Under the pieces are notes generated by a model. It did not search any database, was not told the DNA's origin, and saw nothing but the letters and a program-made list of their open reading frames with translations. A stretch of 64,000 nt of DNA, from NCBI GenBank assembly GCA_013423325.1, contig BLJB01000004.1, positions 124,001-188,000 of the forward strand, written 5' to 3'. Made by a program: the position numbers and the translations under genes. Below, piece after piece: positions 33,181 through 43,407 of this stretch. Numbering within the stretch: the stretch's first letter is position 1; every line of letters begins with the position of its first letter. Source of the DNA: Usnea hakonensis. Its lineage: Eukaryota > Ascomycota > Lecanoromycetes > Lecanorales > Parmeliaceae.

Positions 33181-35182
33181 CTACTCTATGACCTTCATAC
33201 CCAAATCAATACCAGCCCACTTCAACAATGCACGTTCACACTCTTCCAATTTTGGACCCTTCATCTTCTCCCACTCGCTGGGCGTGACCTTCAACGAAGC
33301 CATCATCTGCGCATCCCGAACATTGACGTAGTTGGCTGCGACTCTGTATATCAGGTGATTAGTGCCGAGGGTAGCGGCAGCGTCTTCTCGAAGTCGGAAA
33401 AAGTGGCTGTATAGGGCCTGTATGGGAGTCAGTTGCTGAGATGGAGATGGTATTATTGTTTGTCCGATTGTACAGTACCACGGAGAATTTGCTGGAAATG
33501 CCCTGAAAGGTCGCTTTGACGGCGACATCTGTTTCACTCACGGTCTCGATTCGGCTTTGAGGAAAGCGAAAGTTAGTAGACTCTTCCCAGCATTCAAAAA
33601 TGGTGGAAGTCCAAGTAGAACAGGGAGTGTGGAAGGTACTTACGCTTCTAATTGTGCGAGTAACATCAGATGCTCCACGCGATGTGGGTTAAAGCGATCA
33701 GTATACCGCAAAGGATCGATAACGTATACGATCCTTAACCAATGATAAAGCGCTTCCTTCCATTGCTGCTCCTCTTCGAATCTTTGAACAAGTACGACGT
33801 ATATATTTGGGATTGGAGCAGTATTGATTGGCCAAGGCTTTCCTGAACCTTCATTGCGGCAAATTTCTCGAATTCTTGCCTCGACACCACCCAACACCTG
33901 GTCGTCACTCCTCAATCCATGTAATAAATCGTCTAGCTCAGACCTTGCGAGATGGATGGGTGCGTCGGTAGTGGGGTCGCCAGTCAATATTTCCCCATGC
34001 TCTTCGAATCCCTCCGAGCATCTGCAGCATTGGCAAATGAAAGCATAAGCCGTGAATAATTCCTCCTGCCGCTCCTTGAAAGACTTAGTATGGTCAATAT
34101 AAGCAATCTTGATTTCTTCGTTTTTTGCGATTTTCTGGCAAGACCTGACGACTAGCTCAGGTCCTTCCGAGAGGTGATGGGCGTTCGGGTAGCAGGAGTG
34201 GTTGATCAGTGCTGCTCCAGGGACCACGCAGCTTCCTAACATCGGCTGCATGGGGGAATCCATGCTGTGCTCATTGATCTTGATCTGTTGGTACATTAGA
34301 GCGTTTGGCAACTATTTATATAGGAAATGAGAAAAAAAAACTGTGCGTACACGCCAGTACAAGTCTGCCAGATCAGTCTCCGGGAGATCAATCTTTGTCA
34401 CCTCTTTTACAAGCCTGATATCTGCGTTGATCGCTGCCCAGTCCAAATCCTCAGATTGTTCGATTGACGTCTTGTGAGATTCAAGCGCCAGGATCGCCTG
34501 CCATTGGTTGTCCGGAAGTTGTCCATGTTGATGTAGTACCATAAGGCGAATAAGCATGCGAGTAGTGGAATTTAGTTCATGGGCTTTCATGGAGCGAGTA
34601 TTAATTTCACAGTAGCTGCCACGACAAAGATAGTCAACAGCCTTTTCTAAAAAATAAGGCTGAGTGGCTCAACTACCGATAGAGGTCATAGTTGATAGGG
34701 AAATTGGAAATGCTTACATCTTGCACTCCTCTTTATGATATCTTCGCCATGCTGTTCGTTGGCACATCTAGCGATCACTGAGCCCAGACTCTTCCACTTT
34801 CACAAAAGAGACGGACTCGCCTTCGAGCAATATTTCGTAGCCTTGCAAGCAACGCAACTCAGTAGTTTGACAGGTGTTCTGAATGGGTCGCTCAAGCCTA
34901 CCCAGGCGAAACAATTGTCGCACGTGCTTGCTGTCGATTCGCTACCAATAGTAATGAGCGTGCGTAATTGCTTAGGAAGCGGAGTGCTCACACAGCCGAA
35001 ACAGCTGGCACTGCTGCACGGAATATCTCCTTCCCAGCAGGAACCTCTTGGCCAACAAATAGTCCAAAGCCAGCTCCAGACATCGTCGAGTCAGCAACAT
35101 ATAGCTCATATGGAGATGTCAATCCTTCAAGAAATCCCTCGGTGATCTCGGTTTGGAGTGTGATTAATGATCGGTCAGCCAT
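33181..35182 (-). CDS. SET and MYND domain protein (SMYD-type lysine methyltransferase)
   Basis: Seven exons on the minus strand: 35182-34992, 34941-34821, 34767-34718, 34615-34351, 34311-33644, 33554-33479 and 33417-33181, giving 535 residues. The split SET domain starts with STMSGAGFGLFVGQEVPAGKEIF, is interrupted by a MYND zinc finger (CDNCFAWVG, then LLSCVACKATKYCS, MCQRTAW, YHKEEC), and continues to the conserved INHSCYPNAHH and the post-SET CQCCRCSEGF. This is the layout of SMYD2/3-like enzymes, which methylate lysines on histones and other proteins with SAM. The intron after YCSK begins with GC (gcgagt). The C-terminal half is helical. All exon phases agree. The exact substrate cannot be inferred. 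Confidence 0.88.
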
Positions 35183-35741
35183 TGAAGGATATATCGTATT
35201 GGTTTCGATAGGGAACGCGATCTTGGCTATGAAGGGAAGCAACGGCTGCAGTCCCAGTAGAGAAAAGGACAGAAACAGCAACTATGATCCTGAGCCTGTT
35301 GGCACAGCTTATCCAATACCTAGACGCCGTGACAAGATTTTGGACAAATGATGATCTTGTTTCTCCAGCTAATGCGTCGATTTTGATTCTCGTGGTGCTC
35401 TCAACATGAGAGTCTTGATGACCATGTTTTAAGGAAGACGAGAGGGTCGCTGATGGTATACGAAGGGAATTGTTGAAAGGGTTGTGCAAGAATCGGTGAC
35501 GGGCCGACTGTATGACCATCTCGGAGACGACGCGGATTGATCCGATTGTACCGCTAAGTATCCAATCACGAGCCTCATCGTTTTTAACGAGTACATCCTG
35601 TCCTGCCGGTATCAATACTGATTGAGGGGTCAATGGGGACGGTGCATCTCCTGACAACATACTTGCTGTACGAACGGAATGCTTCCTTATCTCAGCCAAT
35701 GTGGAGTCTAGCGCATATGATAATACAGCTAGTATCTCCAT
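35175..35741 (-). CDS. doubtful ORF upstream of the SMYD gene
   Basis: An uninterrupted 188-codon frame whose end overlaps the SMYD start codon by 8 nt in another frame. It has one hydrophobic stretch near the C-terminus (LRIIVAVSVLFSTGTAAVASL) that could be a membrane segment, and otherwise no family features. It could be a real short gene, an upstream frame in the SMYD leader, or chance. I lean slightly towards chance. Confidence 0.3.
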   Translation of the reverse strand: MEILAVLSYALDSTLAEIRKHSVRTASMLSGDAPSPLTPQSVLIPAGQDVLVKNDEARDWILSGTIGSIRVVSEMVIQSARHRFLHNPFNNSLRIPSATLSSSLKHGHQDSHVESTTRIKIDALAGETRSSFVQNLVTASRYWISCANRLRIIVAVSVLFSTGTAAVASLHSQDRVPYRNQYDISFNG

Positions 35742-36119
35742 GTATACATGGGTAGAGTACTTTCAGTCTTTGATATTCGATCAGAATTAAACAGAAGGTA
35801 AGGGAGGTCTACCAAAGGAAGATAAGCTAATGGTTATGTTTATAATAACATTTAGCGTTGGCTGAGGTTTAAGAGCACCCCGAACACATGGCTTTAGCAA
35901 ATGGTCTTGGCGCAGGCTTCGCAGGCTAAGGTATTTGAGAAAGCAGTTTCTTCCCAAGTAAAGTATCTTATTTGGCTGAAAAATCAATCCTACATCCTCT
36001 CATATCTGCCAACACAGTGAATGATAGCACGAATCACCATCGGATGGGTGAGCTGTTACGGTACCGTGTCTGTCCTCATCACTCTTGACGAAGTACCTAA
36101 TTCCCACAGAGCATAATAC
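35742..36119. other. divergent spacer
   Basis: No gene seen. It lies between divergent genes and so probably holds promoter sequence for the 2EXR-like gene. Confidence 0.45.
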
Positions 36120-36761
36120 ATGTCTCCACACGAATCAAGAAGCGATTTCTTATCTTTGCCGCCAGAGGGACGCCTTCGCATATACGAGTATCTCCTTGTC
36201 TGTAAATCGCATGTCACACCAGAATATCGACCTTGGGCAAGACAGCCGATTACCCTATCTGTGCTGCGAACGTGCAAGCAGATTCACACCGAAGCGTCTC
36301 CGATCTTCTATTCGAAAAACGAAATCGTGGTCGACGAGCCGGAACTGATCATTCGCTGGCTCGCGCTGATCGGTCGAGTTAACGTCAGGCATCTAAGAAG
36401 AATTCGCATCTTCGTTGGCGCCGTCAACTATGGCGGGGACTTTTCCTCCCGGGACAGTGCTAGCGTGGGTCACTTATGGTACAAGCTGCTCGATGAATTG
36501 GCGCGAGATGCTGCGGAACTGCGACATATTTACATATATTGGAGTTTTAAATGCAGTGGTGCAGCAGGGAAGGATTTGGATTTTGTTCGGAGGTTGGCTA
36601 AGTTGCAGAGGTTGCAGAGTATGGACTTGGATGGATACCACGCGAAACAATGGCCAGGTTATTTAGCAAGAAAATTGGGCATAGAGGTACAGGAGGAACA
36701 GCCTTCCTTGCCAATCTTGAAAAAGAAATATCAACGAGGAACGGAAAATTTGCTTCCTTAG
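36120..36761 (+). CDS. 2EXR / F-box-like fungal protein
   Basis: Single exon, 213 residues. The N-terminal region reads FLSLPPEGRLRIYEYLLV, then ITLSVLRTCKQIHTEASPIFYSKNEIVV. That is the usual pattern of a large group of fungal proteins in which an F-box-like helix (LPPE-R--IYEYLL) is followed by the LRTCKQIH-EA--I-Y motif. Members are very numerous in Pezizomycotina and mostly of unknown function; some may act as substrate adaptors. The C-terminal half has a helical stretch and a Lys-rich end (KKKYQRG). No introns. Confidence 0.75.
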   Translation: MSPHESRSDFLSLPPEGRLRIYEYLLVCKSHVTPEYRPWARQPITLSVLRTCKQIHTEASPIFYSKNEIVVDEPELIIRWLALIGRVNVRHLRRIRIFVGAVNYGGDFSSRDSASVGHLWYKLLDELARDAAELRHIYIYWSFKCSGAAGKDLDFVRRLAKLQRLQSMDLDGYHAKQWPGYLARKLGIEVQEEQPSLPILKKKYQRGTENLLP

Positions 36762-37764
36762 AAAAAGATCCTTACTTTCAATCGAGACAGTAGGACAAGA
36801 TCTCATGAGTCAAGGGTGGGAGCCAAAAGATCCAGCTAGTATCCTCGGTAACTTCTTCATATTCGGGCTCTGAATTGGCTCGAGACTGGAAGGCTCTTAC
36901 TTGGAGTCGCTCGCGGAGTAGGATACATGTGTAGGCTACTCTATTAGCGTTCATCCTGGCCTCTACTACTGGAATATACGTTTCTGTAGTAGAGATAGAT
37001 TGCTGATCGAAAAGTCGCGGAGAAGAGGCTGGAAAACTTGATATCTCGGCAGACTTTTTGCAAAATATTCACCGACCCATCAGTGTTCCCCAGACTTCTT
37101 CTGTACGACAAATATGGTCGTCAAGGCTCAGGATTGGCATTTTCGTCGTAATGGCCAGGAAGACAGCCATCGGCGGGAAAGGTAGAATTGAATTTGAATC
37201 TTCTAGTACCCCTTGAGCACCCTACTGCTGTGGTGCAAGGCACTACAACATCATCTGATCTTCCTCAGGCCATCCCCACTTCGTCTCAATGCTGAATACC
37301 ATGTTAAGTGTTGCGAGGGTGCTGGATATCTGCTCTTGCAAAACTTACTATGTTGGGCGCTGAAGCATTGGCTATCATTGATCTTACTGCTTCATTGGTA
37401 ATAATGTCAGACTCGTCGACGATGATAATGGAGAAGCTTGAAAAGGCTGATACGCGCCCTCTCGAATAATAGCATGCTACGAGGGACTTATAGGTATAAT
37501 GGTCACCGTAGAAAATAGCCGAGTCCTGTTCCTACGTACGGTGACCGAAAAGTCTATAATTCCTGGACCGACGTGATAGTCTATGGCATTGACTTCATTT
37601 TGCTTTTAATGTTCGGCGACATGATGCTCCCTGTTAAAATCTAGCAAAGCTGCATTGCTTAAATTATCACCTAGACCTTTACCTTTTTCGCGTTTCCAAT
37701 CTGCCCAGGGGAGTGCTTCCAAACTTCAACAACAAATTCTCACATTTTCGTCGTCTTTGTGAGG
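36762..37764. other. intergenic with a small helicase-like relic
   Basis: No intact gene. On the minus strand about 37350-37460 reads FSIIIVDESDIITNEAV and ends at a good splice donor (gtaagt), which looks like the remains of an exon with a Walker B/DExx motif (listed as a pseudogene). The rest shows nothing. Confidence 0.4.
37350..37460 (-). pseudogene. possible helicase/ATPase exon remnant
   Basis: The reverse frame gives FSIIIVDESDIITNEAV, then SMIANASAPNI, then a gtaagt donor. A hydrophobic strand ending in DE-S-D is the usual Walker B layout of helicases and AAA-type ATPases. No Walker A or other motif was found within the neighbouring 300 bp, and stop codons follow on either side, so at most this is a fragment. 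Confidence 0.25.
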
Positions 37765-39354
37765 ATGTCCACCGTCTACAACCTCGAGCCTCCCCCCACC
37801 GCCAAAGTCCTCCTGACAACTACTTCTGGCGACCTCTTGCTCGAGCTCTTCGCAAAGCAGACCCCCCTCACTAGCCGCAACTTTCTCCAACACTGCCTCG
37901 ATGGTTACTACAACGGTACGATATTCCACCGTCTTGTGCCTGGTTTCATTATACAGGGCGGTGATCCTACAAATACTGGCGATGGGGGCGAATCTGTGTA
38001 TCCTGGAGGGGCGCCCTTTGAAGATGAGTTCCACAGTAGACTCAAATACAACAGGAGGGGTTTGTTGGGGATGGCAAACGAGGGGAAGAAGGGGAGTAAT
38101 GGAAGCCAGTTCTTCCTTACATTGGGGGAGACGAGGGAGTTAGAAGGGAACAATACACTGTTTGGAAGGGTGGTTGGAGACACGATTTATAATTTGATGA
38201 AGATGGGCGAGGCGGAGCTCGAGACAGGAGGAACGAGTGAGAGACCGATGTATCCTACGAAGGTCACTGGGGCGGAGATCTTGGTGAACCCTTTTGAGGA
38301 TATGATAATGAGAGAGGTGAAGGCGATAGTAGAGGTAGGGAAGAAGCAGGAGATTATTAAGAAGGGGAAGAAGAAGGGTGGGAAGGGGTTGCTCAGTTTC
38401 GGGGATGAGGAAGGCGAAGATGGTATCGAAGAGCCGATGCTAAAGAAGGAAAAGTTCAATACGAAGCTTGTTAGCGCCAGTAGTGATGCTGGACCAAAGA
38501 AAATCGCCAATGGGGCCTCGAAAAAGCCCGCCGAGCGGGAAGTGGAAAAGAGCATACGGCGAAGGTTGTCCCGGTCAAAGTCTCCGCCCCTTATTATGGA
38601 GGCCCAAAAGGAAATGCAGCTTCCGCTGCCCCAGGATGAAGAGCCGTCAAGGTCACCCTCTAGCACTCCAGAGCCGGCGCAAGTGGGCAAAGTCTCTAGT
38701 TTATTGGACAAGACAAATGCCCAGATTGCTGATTTGAAGGCTTCTATGAAGCGCAACGTGCAGATGGCACCAGCTGCAGATACTAGGAAGAAGTCAGCCC
38801 TGGAACAGATGATTCCGGAACACTCCATCCGTGGGCGTAAGCGCAAGCATAACGGTGATGCACCTGCAGAAAAGCAGACACTCGATATATTAAATGCATT
38901 TCGTGTAAAGCTGGAACAAGCACCTCCGGAGGTTGAACCAGCCAAGACACGCATGGCTAATGAGCAAGATGGGATGATTGCCCACAATAAAGAAGAAGCT
39001 AACAATGAAGGTGACGAAGAAGCAAACCTATGCGATCTTCACTTTATTGCGAATTGCCAGTCATGTCAGTCATGGGACAATGACCTAGCAAACAAGACCA
39101 TTGGGCAGAATGATGATGATCGAGGATGGTTATCTCATGCCCTGAGCTTTGAGAAGGATAGGCTAGGCAAGGATCTCAATTGGAAGAGAAAGAATGAAGA
39201 GGAGCTGGTCGTAATTGATCCTAGGGAGAAGGCGAAGGACATTCGGGAGGAGCAGAGGGCGAAGAAATCGGCTAGAATGGGTGGTAGTAGTGCTTGGGAT
39301 AGGGATAGGAACCGAGGCCGATTACCAGATAGGAGAGCGGGAGAAAAGACATAA
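37765..39354 (+). CDS. CWC27: spliceosome-associated cyclophilin Cwc27
   Basis: Single exon; 529 residues from the ATG at 37765 (an in-frame ATG lies two codons upstream). Residues ~1-175 are a cyclophilin domain: MSTVYNLEPPPTAKVLL, FHRLVPGFIIQGGDP, then RRGLLGMANEGKKGSNGSQFF. In Cwc27 the tryptophan that cyclophilin A uses to bind cyclosporin (in TEWLDGKH) is replaced by Glu; the same is seen here (TRELEGNN), which fits its reduced or absent isomerase activity. The rest is Lys/Glu-rich and disordered, ending with a region similar to the spliceosome-binding tail (SLLDKTNAQIADLKASM, then EDPREKAKDIREEQRAKK-type sequence). It associates with activated spliceosomes in known fungi. Confidence 0.92.
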   Translation: MSTVYNLEPPPTAKVLLTTTSGDLLLELFAKQTPLTSRNFLQHCLDGYYNGTIFHRLVPGFIIQGGDPTNTGDGGESVYPGGAPFEDEFHSRLKYNRRGLLGMANEGKKGSNGSQFFLTLGETRELEGNNTLFGRVVGDTIYNLMKMGEAELETGGTSERPMYPTKVTGAEILVNPFEDMIMREVKAIVEVGKKQEIIKKGKKKGGKGLLSFGDEEGEDGIEEPMLKKEKFNTKLVSASSDAGPKKIANGASKKPAEREVEKSIRRRLSRSKSPPLIMEAQKEMQLPLPQDEEPSRSPSSTPEPAQVGKVSSLLDKTNAQIADLKASMKRNVQMAPAADTRKKSALEQMIPEHSIRGRKRKHNGDAPAEKQTLDILNAFRVKLEQAPPEVEPAKTRMANEQDGMIAHNKEEANNEGDEEANLCDLHFIANCQSCQSWDNDLANKTIGQNDDDRGWLSHALSFEKDRLGKDLNWKRKNEEELVVIDPREKAKDIREEQRAKKSARMGGSSAWDRDRNRGRLPDRRAGEKT

Positions 39355-40166
39355 AATATACCGAAGCACGATGGAATTTGTCAATGCAATTGTTGATGAG
39401 TGACATATCTAAGTATTCAGTATCTGCTATCTACTTACGCACACCTCCCGTGTAGAGATTCAATATTTACTTTCCTTTACTTACTATACCTAATTGACCT
39501 TAGTTGCGGCTGGCGCTTAAGGCTCTCGACTAGGCGACCAATGATGAAACAGCAGCATCATGTCATAGGGCTGACTGATATGCCGTTCCTCTGGTGCCTC
39601 CAGATTTGTGTGATAGTAATTTGCAGTTACCTCGCGTCAACCCTTTTTTTTATACCCAGGCAACTATCTCTTCTGCTTCTTGTTCATACTTTCATCTTCT
39701 CGCCCTCATATGCACCTGATAAATTGACGCCAAAGCACACTGTTCTCATTCCACTTTCATCTGTTCCCCGAGCTATCCCCGAGCAGTTCCTTTAATCTCT
39801 TTACAAGCAAGGCCACTTTGGACAATGAAGCAATCAGGTCCATTGGTACACATCGCATGAATTTGATATTTGTACCTGAAAGAGACGCAAAAACGCCGCA
39901 TTGTGACGAAAACATTGCCTGATCAGGCTACCGCCCTACAAACCTTCATAAGACTTCGTTACCCTTCTACGGCATCGTACCATCACCCAAACCCTGCTTT
40001 GCGTTTGCAGTAAGCTCGACCTCTCGCCTACTAGCGAGTCTCGCTTCGAAAGAAAGTGCTTGAAGACTTGGATTTAGATCAGCCTGATCTCATTGGGGAA
40101 CTCGGAGAACCCGGGTTCTCCTGAAAGGGTAGTGACGCATACACTACGACCAGGGTGCACACATCA
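39355..40166. other. CWC27-HSF1 intergenic
   Basis: No gene seen. It holds the CWC27 3' end and HSF1 promoter and leader. Confidence 0.5.
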
Positions 40167-42571
40167 ATGCAAGAGCAACGAGCTTCACTGAAACGTTCAG
40201 CATCTGGGGCCTTTGCGCAACAGCCAGAAGTACAAACGACGGGGGCACGCAATAGCCAGTCTCCAAAGATGTCCTCCCTTCGCGCCGCGAGAGCTCAGCT
40301 TGTTCCCCACCAGTCGCAATCCAATGGCCTTCCCGGCTCTCCAAGTGTGTCTAACGGCCAGGGCTACCCAGCGCGGGATCAATATCAGTACCCCACGCAA
40401 GCCGACCTACTCAGCCACATGCCACAAAACCTCGAATCCACAGCCTTGTTGAATGATTATCGGGACCAAGGTAATCAGTATTACAAAGAACAAATCACCT
40501 CTTCTCCAGCAGCCAGCAAAGCTATGTCATTCAACACTGATGGTCACTTGAATATGGTGAAGTATAATAACAACAATACATTGGGCGAATATCCACCAGG
40601 GGCCGGTTATGCAAACCCACAAGGCTACCCCAGGCAAGAAGATGAGTTGGATCGACAAGCTCTGCGGGCGAAAAGAGACGCAGAAGCAAAAAGGAAACAG
40701 ATACCGCCGTTCGTGCAGAAGCTCAGCAGGTGAGGCAACACGGCCACGTAATAGAAAGTGAAGCTGACCCTTTTAGTTTTCTTAATGACCCAGCCAAGGA
40801 AAATTTGATCCGATGGTCCACAAAGGGAGACTCATTCATCGTCATCGATGAGGATGAATTTGCAAGGACACTGATACCGGAGTTGTTCAAACACAACAAC
40901 TACGCCTCCTTTGTGCGGCAACTGAACATGTATGGATTTCATAAACAGGTGGCTCTTACCGATACGTCCATGAATGCTGGCAAGAGAGCAAACAAGAGCC
41001 CTAGCGAGTACGCCAATTCTTACTTCCAGAGAGACCGCCCAAACTTGTTATGGCTGATCCAAAAGCCAAAGAATGCTCCAGCGAAAGGCTCAGGGAAGGT
41101 GGGTTCAAGAGCAAAGCAAGAGGATGCGGATGAAGAAGTTGAAGACACTTTCAATCGAGATAGCTCGATGCCACCAAACTATGGGCCGATTGAGAATGGC
41201 ACAGGCATGGGCAATGGCCGACAGCCTCTCATGCTAGGCAATTCTGGGAACAGTCTTCCACCTGACCAATTCGCGGCAATCCAGCAAGAGCTTGCAGATA
41301 TCAGGGCCAACCAGGTCAAAATTACCAAGTTGCTGAACATGACACAAATAAGGCATGATCAACTTTATCATCAAGCAAAGGCTTTCCACCACATGCATGA
41401 ACAGCACGATAATTCCATTAACGCTATCTTGACATTTCTCGCGACAATCTACAACAAGAATCTTGATCAAGGAACGACAATGGATATGAGGAATCTCTTC
41501 AACGGTCTGCCAAATAAGCAAGGCCAGGGCAACGTTGTCGAGGTTAGCGATGATAATACCCAAAATTTGAGCGATGGCCGAAGTCAGCAGCAACCATTTC
41601 GAAGACAGCCTTTACTTCTTAAAGATGGCAGTGCGAACTCGCCAGTCACGTCCACTGATAGTCCTAAGCACTACGATCAATTGTATGGCAAGGGGACTTC
41701 AGATAGCTATGACTTTCCTGCCAAACCTCATTCCAACATAAATTCTCCAGCAATCCGAGAACTCTCTGACCGCGGTACTGCTTCCAACCGATCCTCCCAG
41801 TCACCTCAAATCAAGCCAAACCAAGACACTGGACAGCAAATGCCAGAAGCAGATATAATGTCAGTGATTAACTCGCACAACGCAAACGCGCGCTCTCAGA
41901 ACGACTCACCCAACACGTGGATGGAATTTCCCGAGGCTTTCTCCCATCTGCAAAATAGTAACAATCTGACGCCACGCCAACGGGATGACATGCTGCACAT
42001 GATGTCCAATGAGCTGGCTAGTAGCCCTCAGAGTGGCGCAAACAACGGAAGCAACAGCTTGACGTCCTATAATCCAAGTGGCAATCATGCCGGCTCAAGT
42101 ATCGAACAGCTTGATTTGGAAAGGGACCGTATCAGCCAGATCGAGCAACAACTGCGGGAGCAATCCGTACGTATGGAGAACCTGAAGGGCAATGTGGTCC
42201 CCTTGAGTCCGACTGGTTCGATACCGGGAGTCACGGACCAAAACTACAACAATCCATCCCAGGAGCTAGCCTTTGACGACATCTTTAATACCACCGACTA
42301 CTTTAACAGCGAGAACAATGTCAATGGGGACTTTGACTGGGCTAATAACAATGGCGACATCTCAGATTATGACTTCAATATCGACGTACCCCCTGCTGAG
42401 AATGTGGCCGATACTGGTGAGAACATGTTTAGTACCGCCAGCGCAGAACCAGGCAGGGTCACGGAAGCGGGCAGCAGTGAGGCAACGAGCCCTGCCAACA
42501 CGGCGGATGATGGCGCTGCGGGAGGGGATGAAGTGATGGGCAGTCCGGGGAAGAGGAGACGCGTAGGCTGA
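40167..42571 (+). CDS. HSF1: heat shock transcription factor HSF1
   Basis: Two exons: 40167-40729 and 40777-42571, giving 785 residues. The 47-nt intron (gtgagg ... ttttag) interrupts the DNA-binding domain just after PPFVQKLSS. HSF1 binds heat-shock elements (nGAAn repeats) as a trimer. The winged-helix domain is near residues 180-290 (FIVIDEDEFARTLIPELFKHNN, then SFVRQLNMYGFHK, then LLWLIQKPKN). A leucine/hydrophobic heptad region for trimerisation lies at ~355-415 (QQELADIRANQVKITKLL, then NSINAILTFL). The N-terminal 180 and C-terminal ~370 residues are Gln/Asn/Ser-rich and disordered. An aataaa signal lies at about 42788-42793. It is convergent with an Hsp70 gene whose upstream region carries an HSF site. 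Confidence 0.96.
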
Positions 42572-43407
42572 ACGTTGTGAGTTTTACATATTCGAGAAAA
42601 AAGGAATCGGGAAAAGGGAAATACTCGCCCGAAGAGGCTAGGAGGCATACATATGATTATTGATTCATGATATCCACGACTTGAAGCGAAGGGTCCACGA
42701 AAGGTGGCTCTGGGGAATGAATGATACCTTTGGGGCACGGATATGATAGAAAGCGGAAGCATTGTATTGTAATCAGCGCTGTGGGTTAATAAAGTAGATG
42801 GAAGATTTGGGCGCTTTGCATTACCCTCAATGGAACCTTCCCTACCCTCGTCTATCCCCATGCCCCATCTCTTCCTCCCCGCATCTCCACCCTCCCCCCT
42901 CTCCTCTCACGCACTACCCATAATAACCCCCCGAAATCAAAGAAAAAGCTGTATATCCTTGTAGAACAGATGATGTACAACCTCGTGTAGGTTCATACTA
43001 CCTAAGAACCTGGGGTTTAACCCTTTTTCAAGAGTGAGCAGAATTTAGTGTAGGGAGGTACTGCATGTAAGCAAGGGTAACCTTTGTGAAGCGAAGGATA
43101 TTAGTGCGCATCGTACGGTGTCAAGACAGCGAAGTAAACAAATCACTCGGCATTTTGGATTTCGGGAGGGAACAATAGTGGATGATTTGGAATATTTTGT
43201 ATTTCATTTGCAACCTCGCTAACATGAGAGCACGCCTTTCTAATTACACGCCGAAAGCACCAGCTTTTCTCCCTTTGCCGTATACATGGCCATAGCAATA
43301 CTTGCTCTTCATAGAGCTGCTGAAGGCAGTGCTTTGGCGCATGGCACATCTATGACTGGAGAGCGCCAAGTGGCGCGATTGAAAATATATCATCAGGCGT
43401 CATTGAT
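42572..43407. other. convergent 3' spacer, HSF1 and Hsp70
   Basis: No gene seen. It should hold both 3' untranslated regions. Confidence 0.5.

Noticed and set aside
38187..39005. 272-codon reverse ORF over CWC27
   Set aside because: It is a Ser/Phe-rich shadow of the Lys/Glu-rich CWC27 tail.
40155..40733. Two separate genes at 40155-40733 and 40730-42571
   Set aside because: The HSF DNA-binding domain is split between them and is restored by removing a 47-nt intron.
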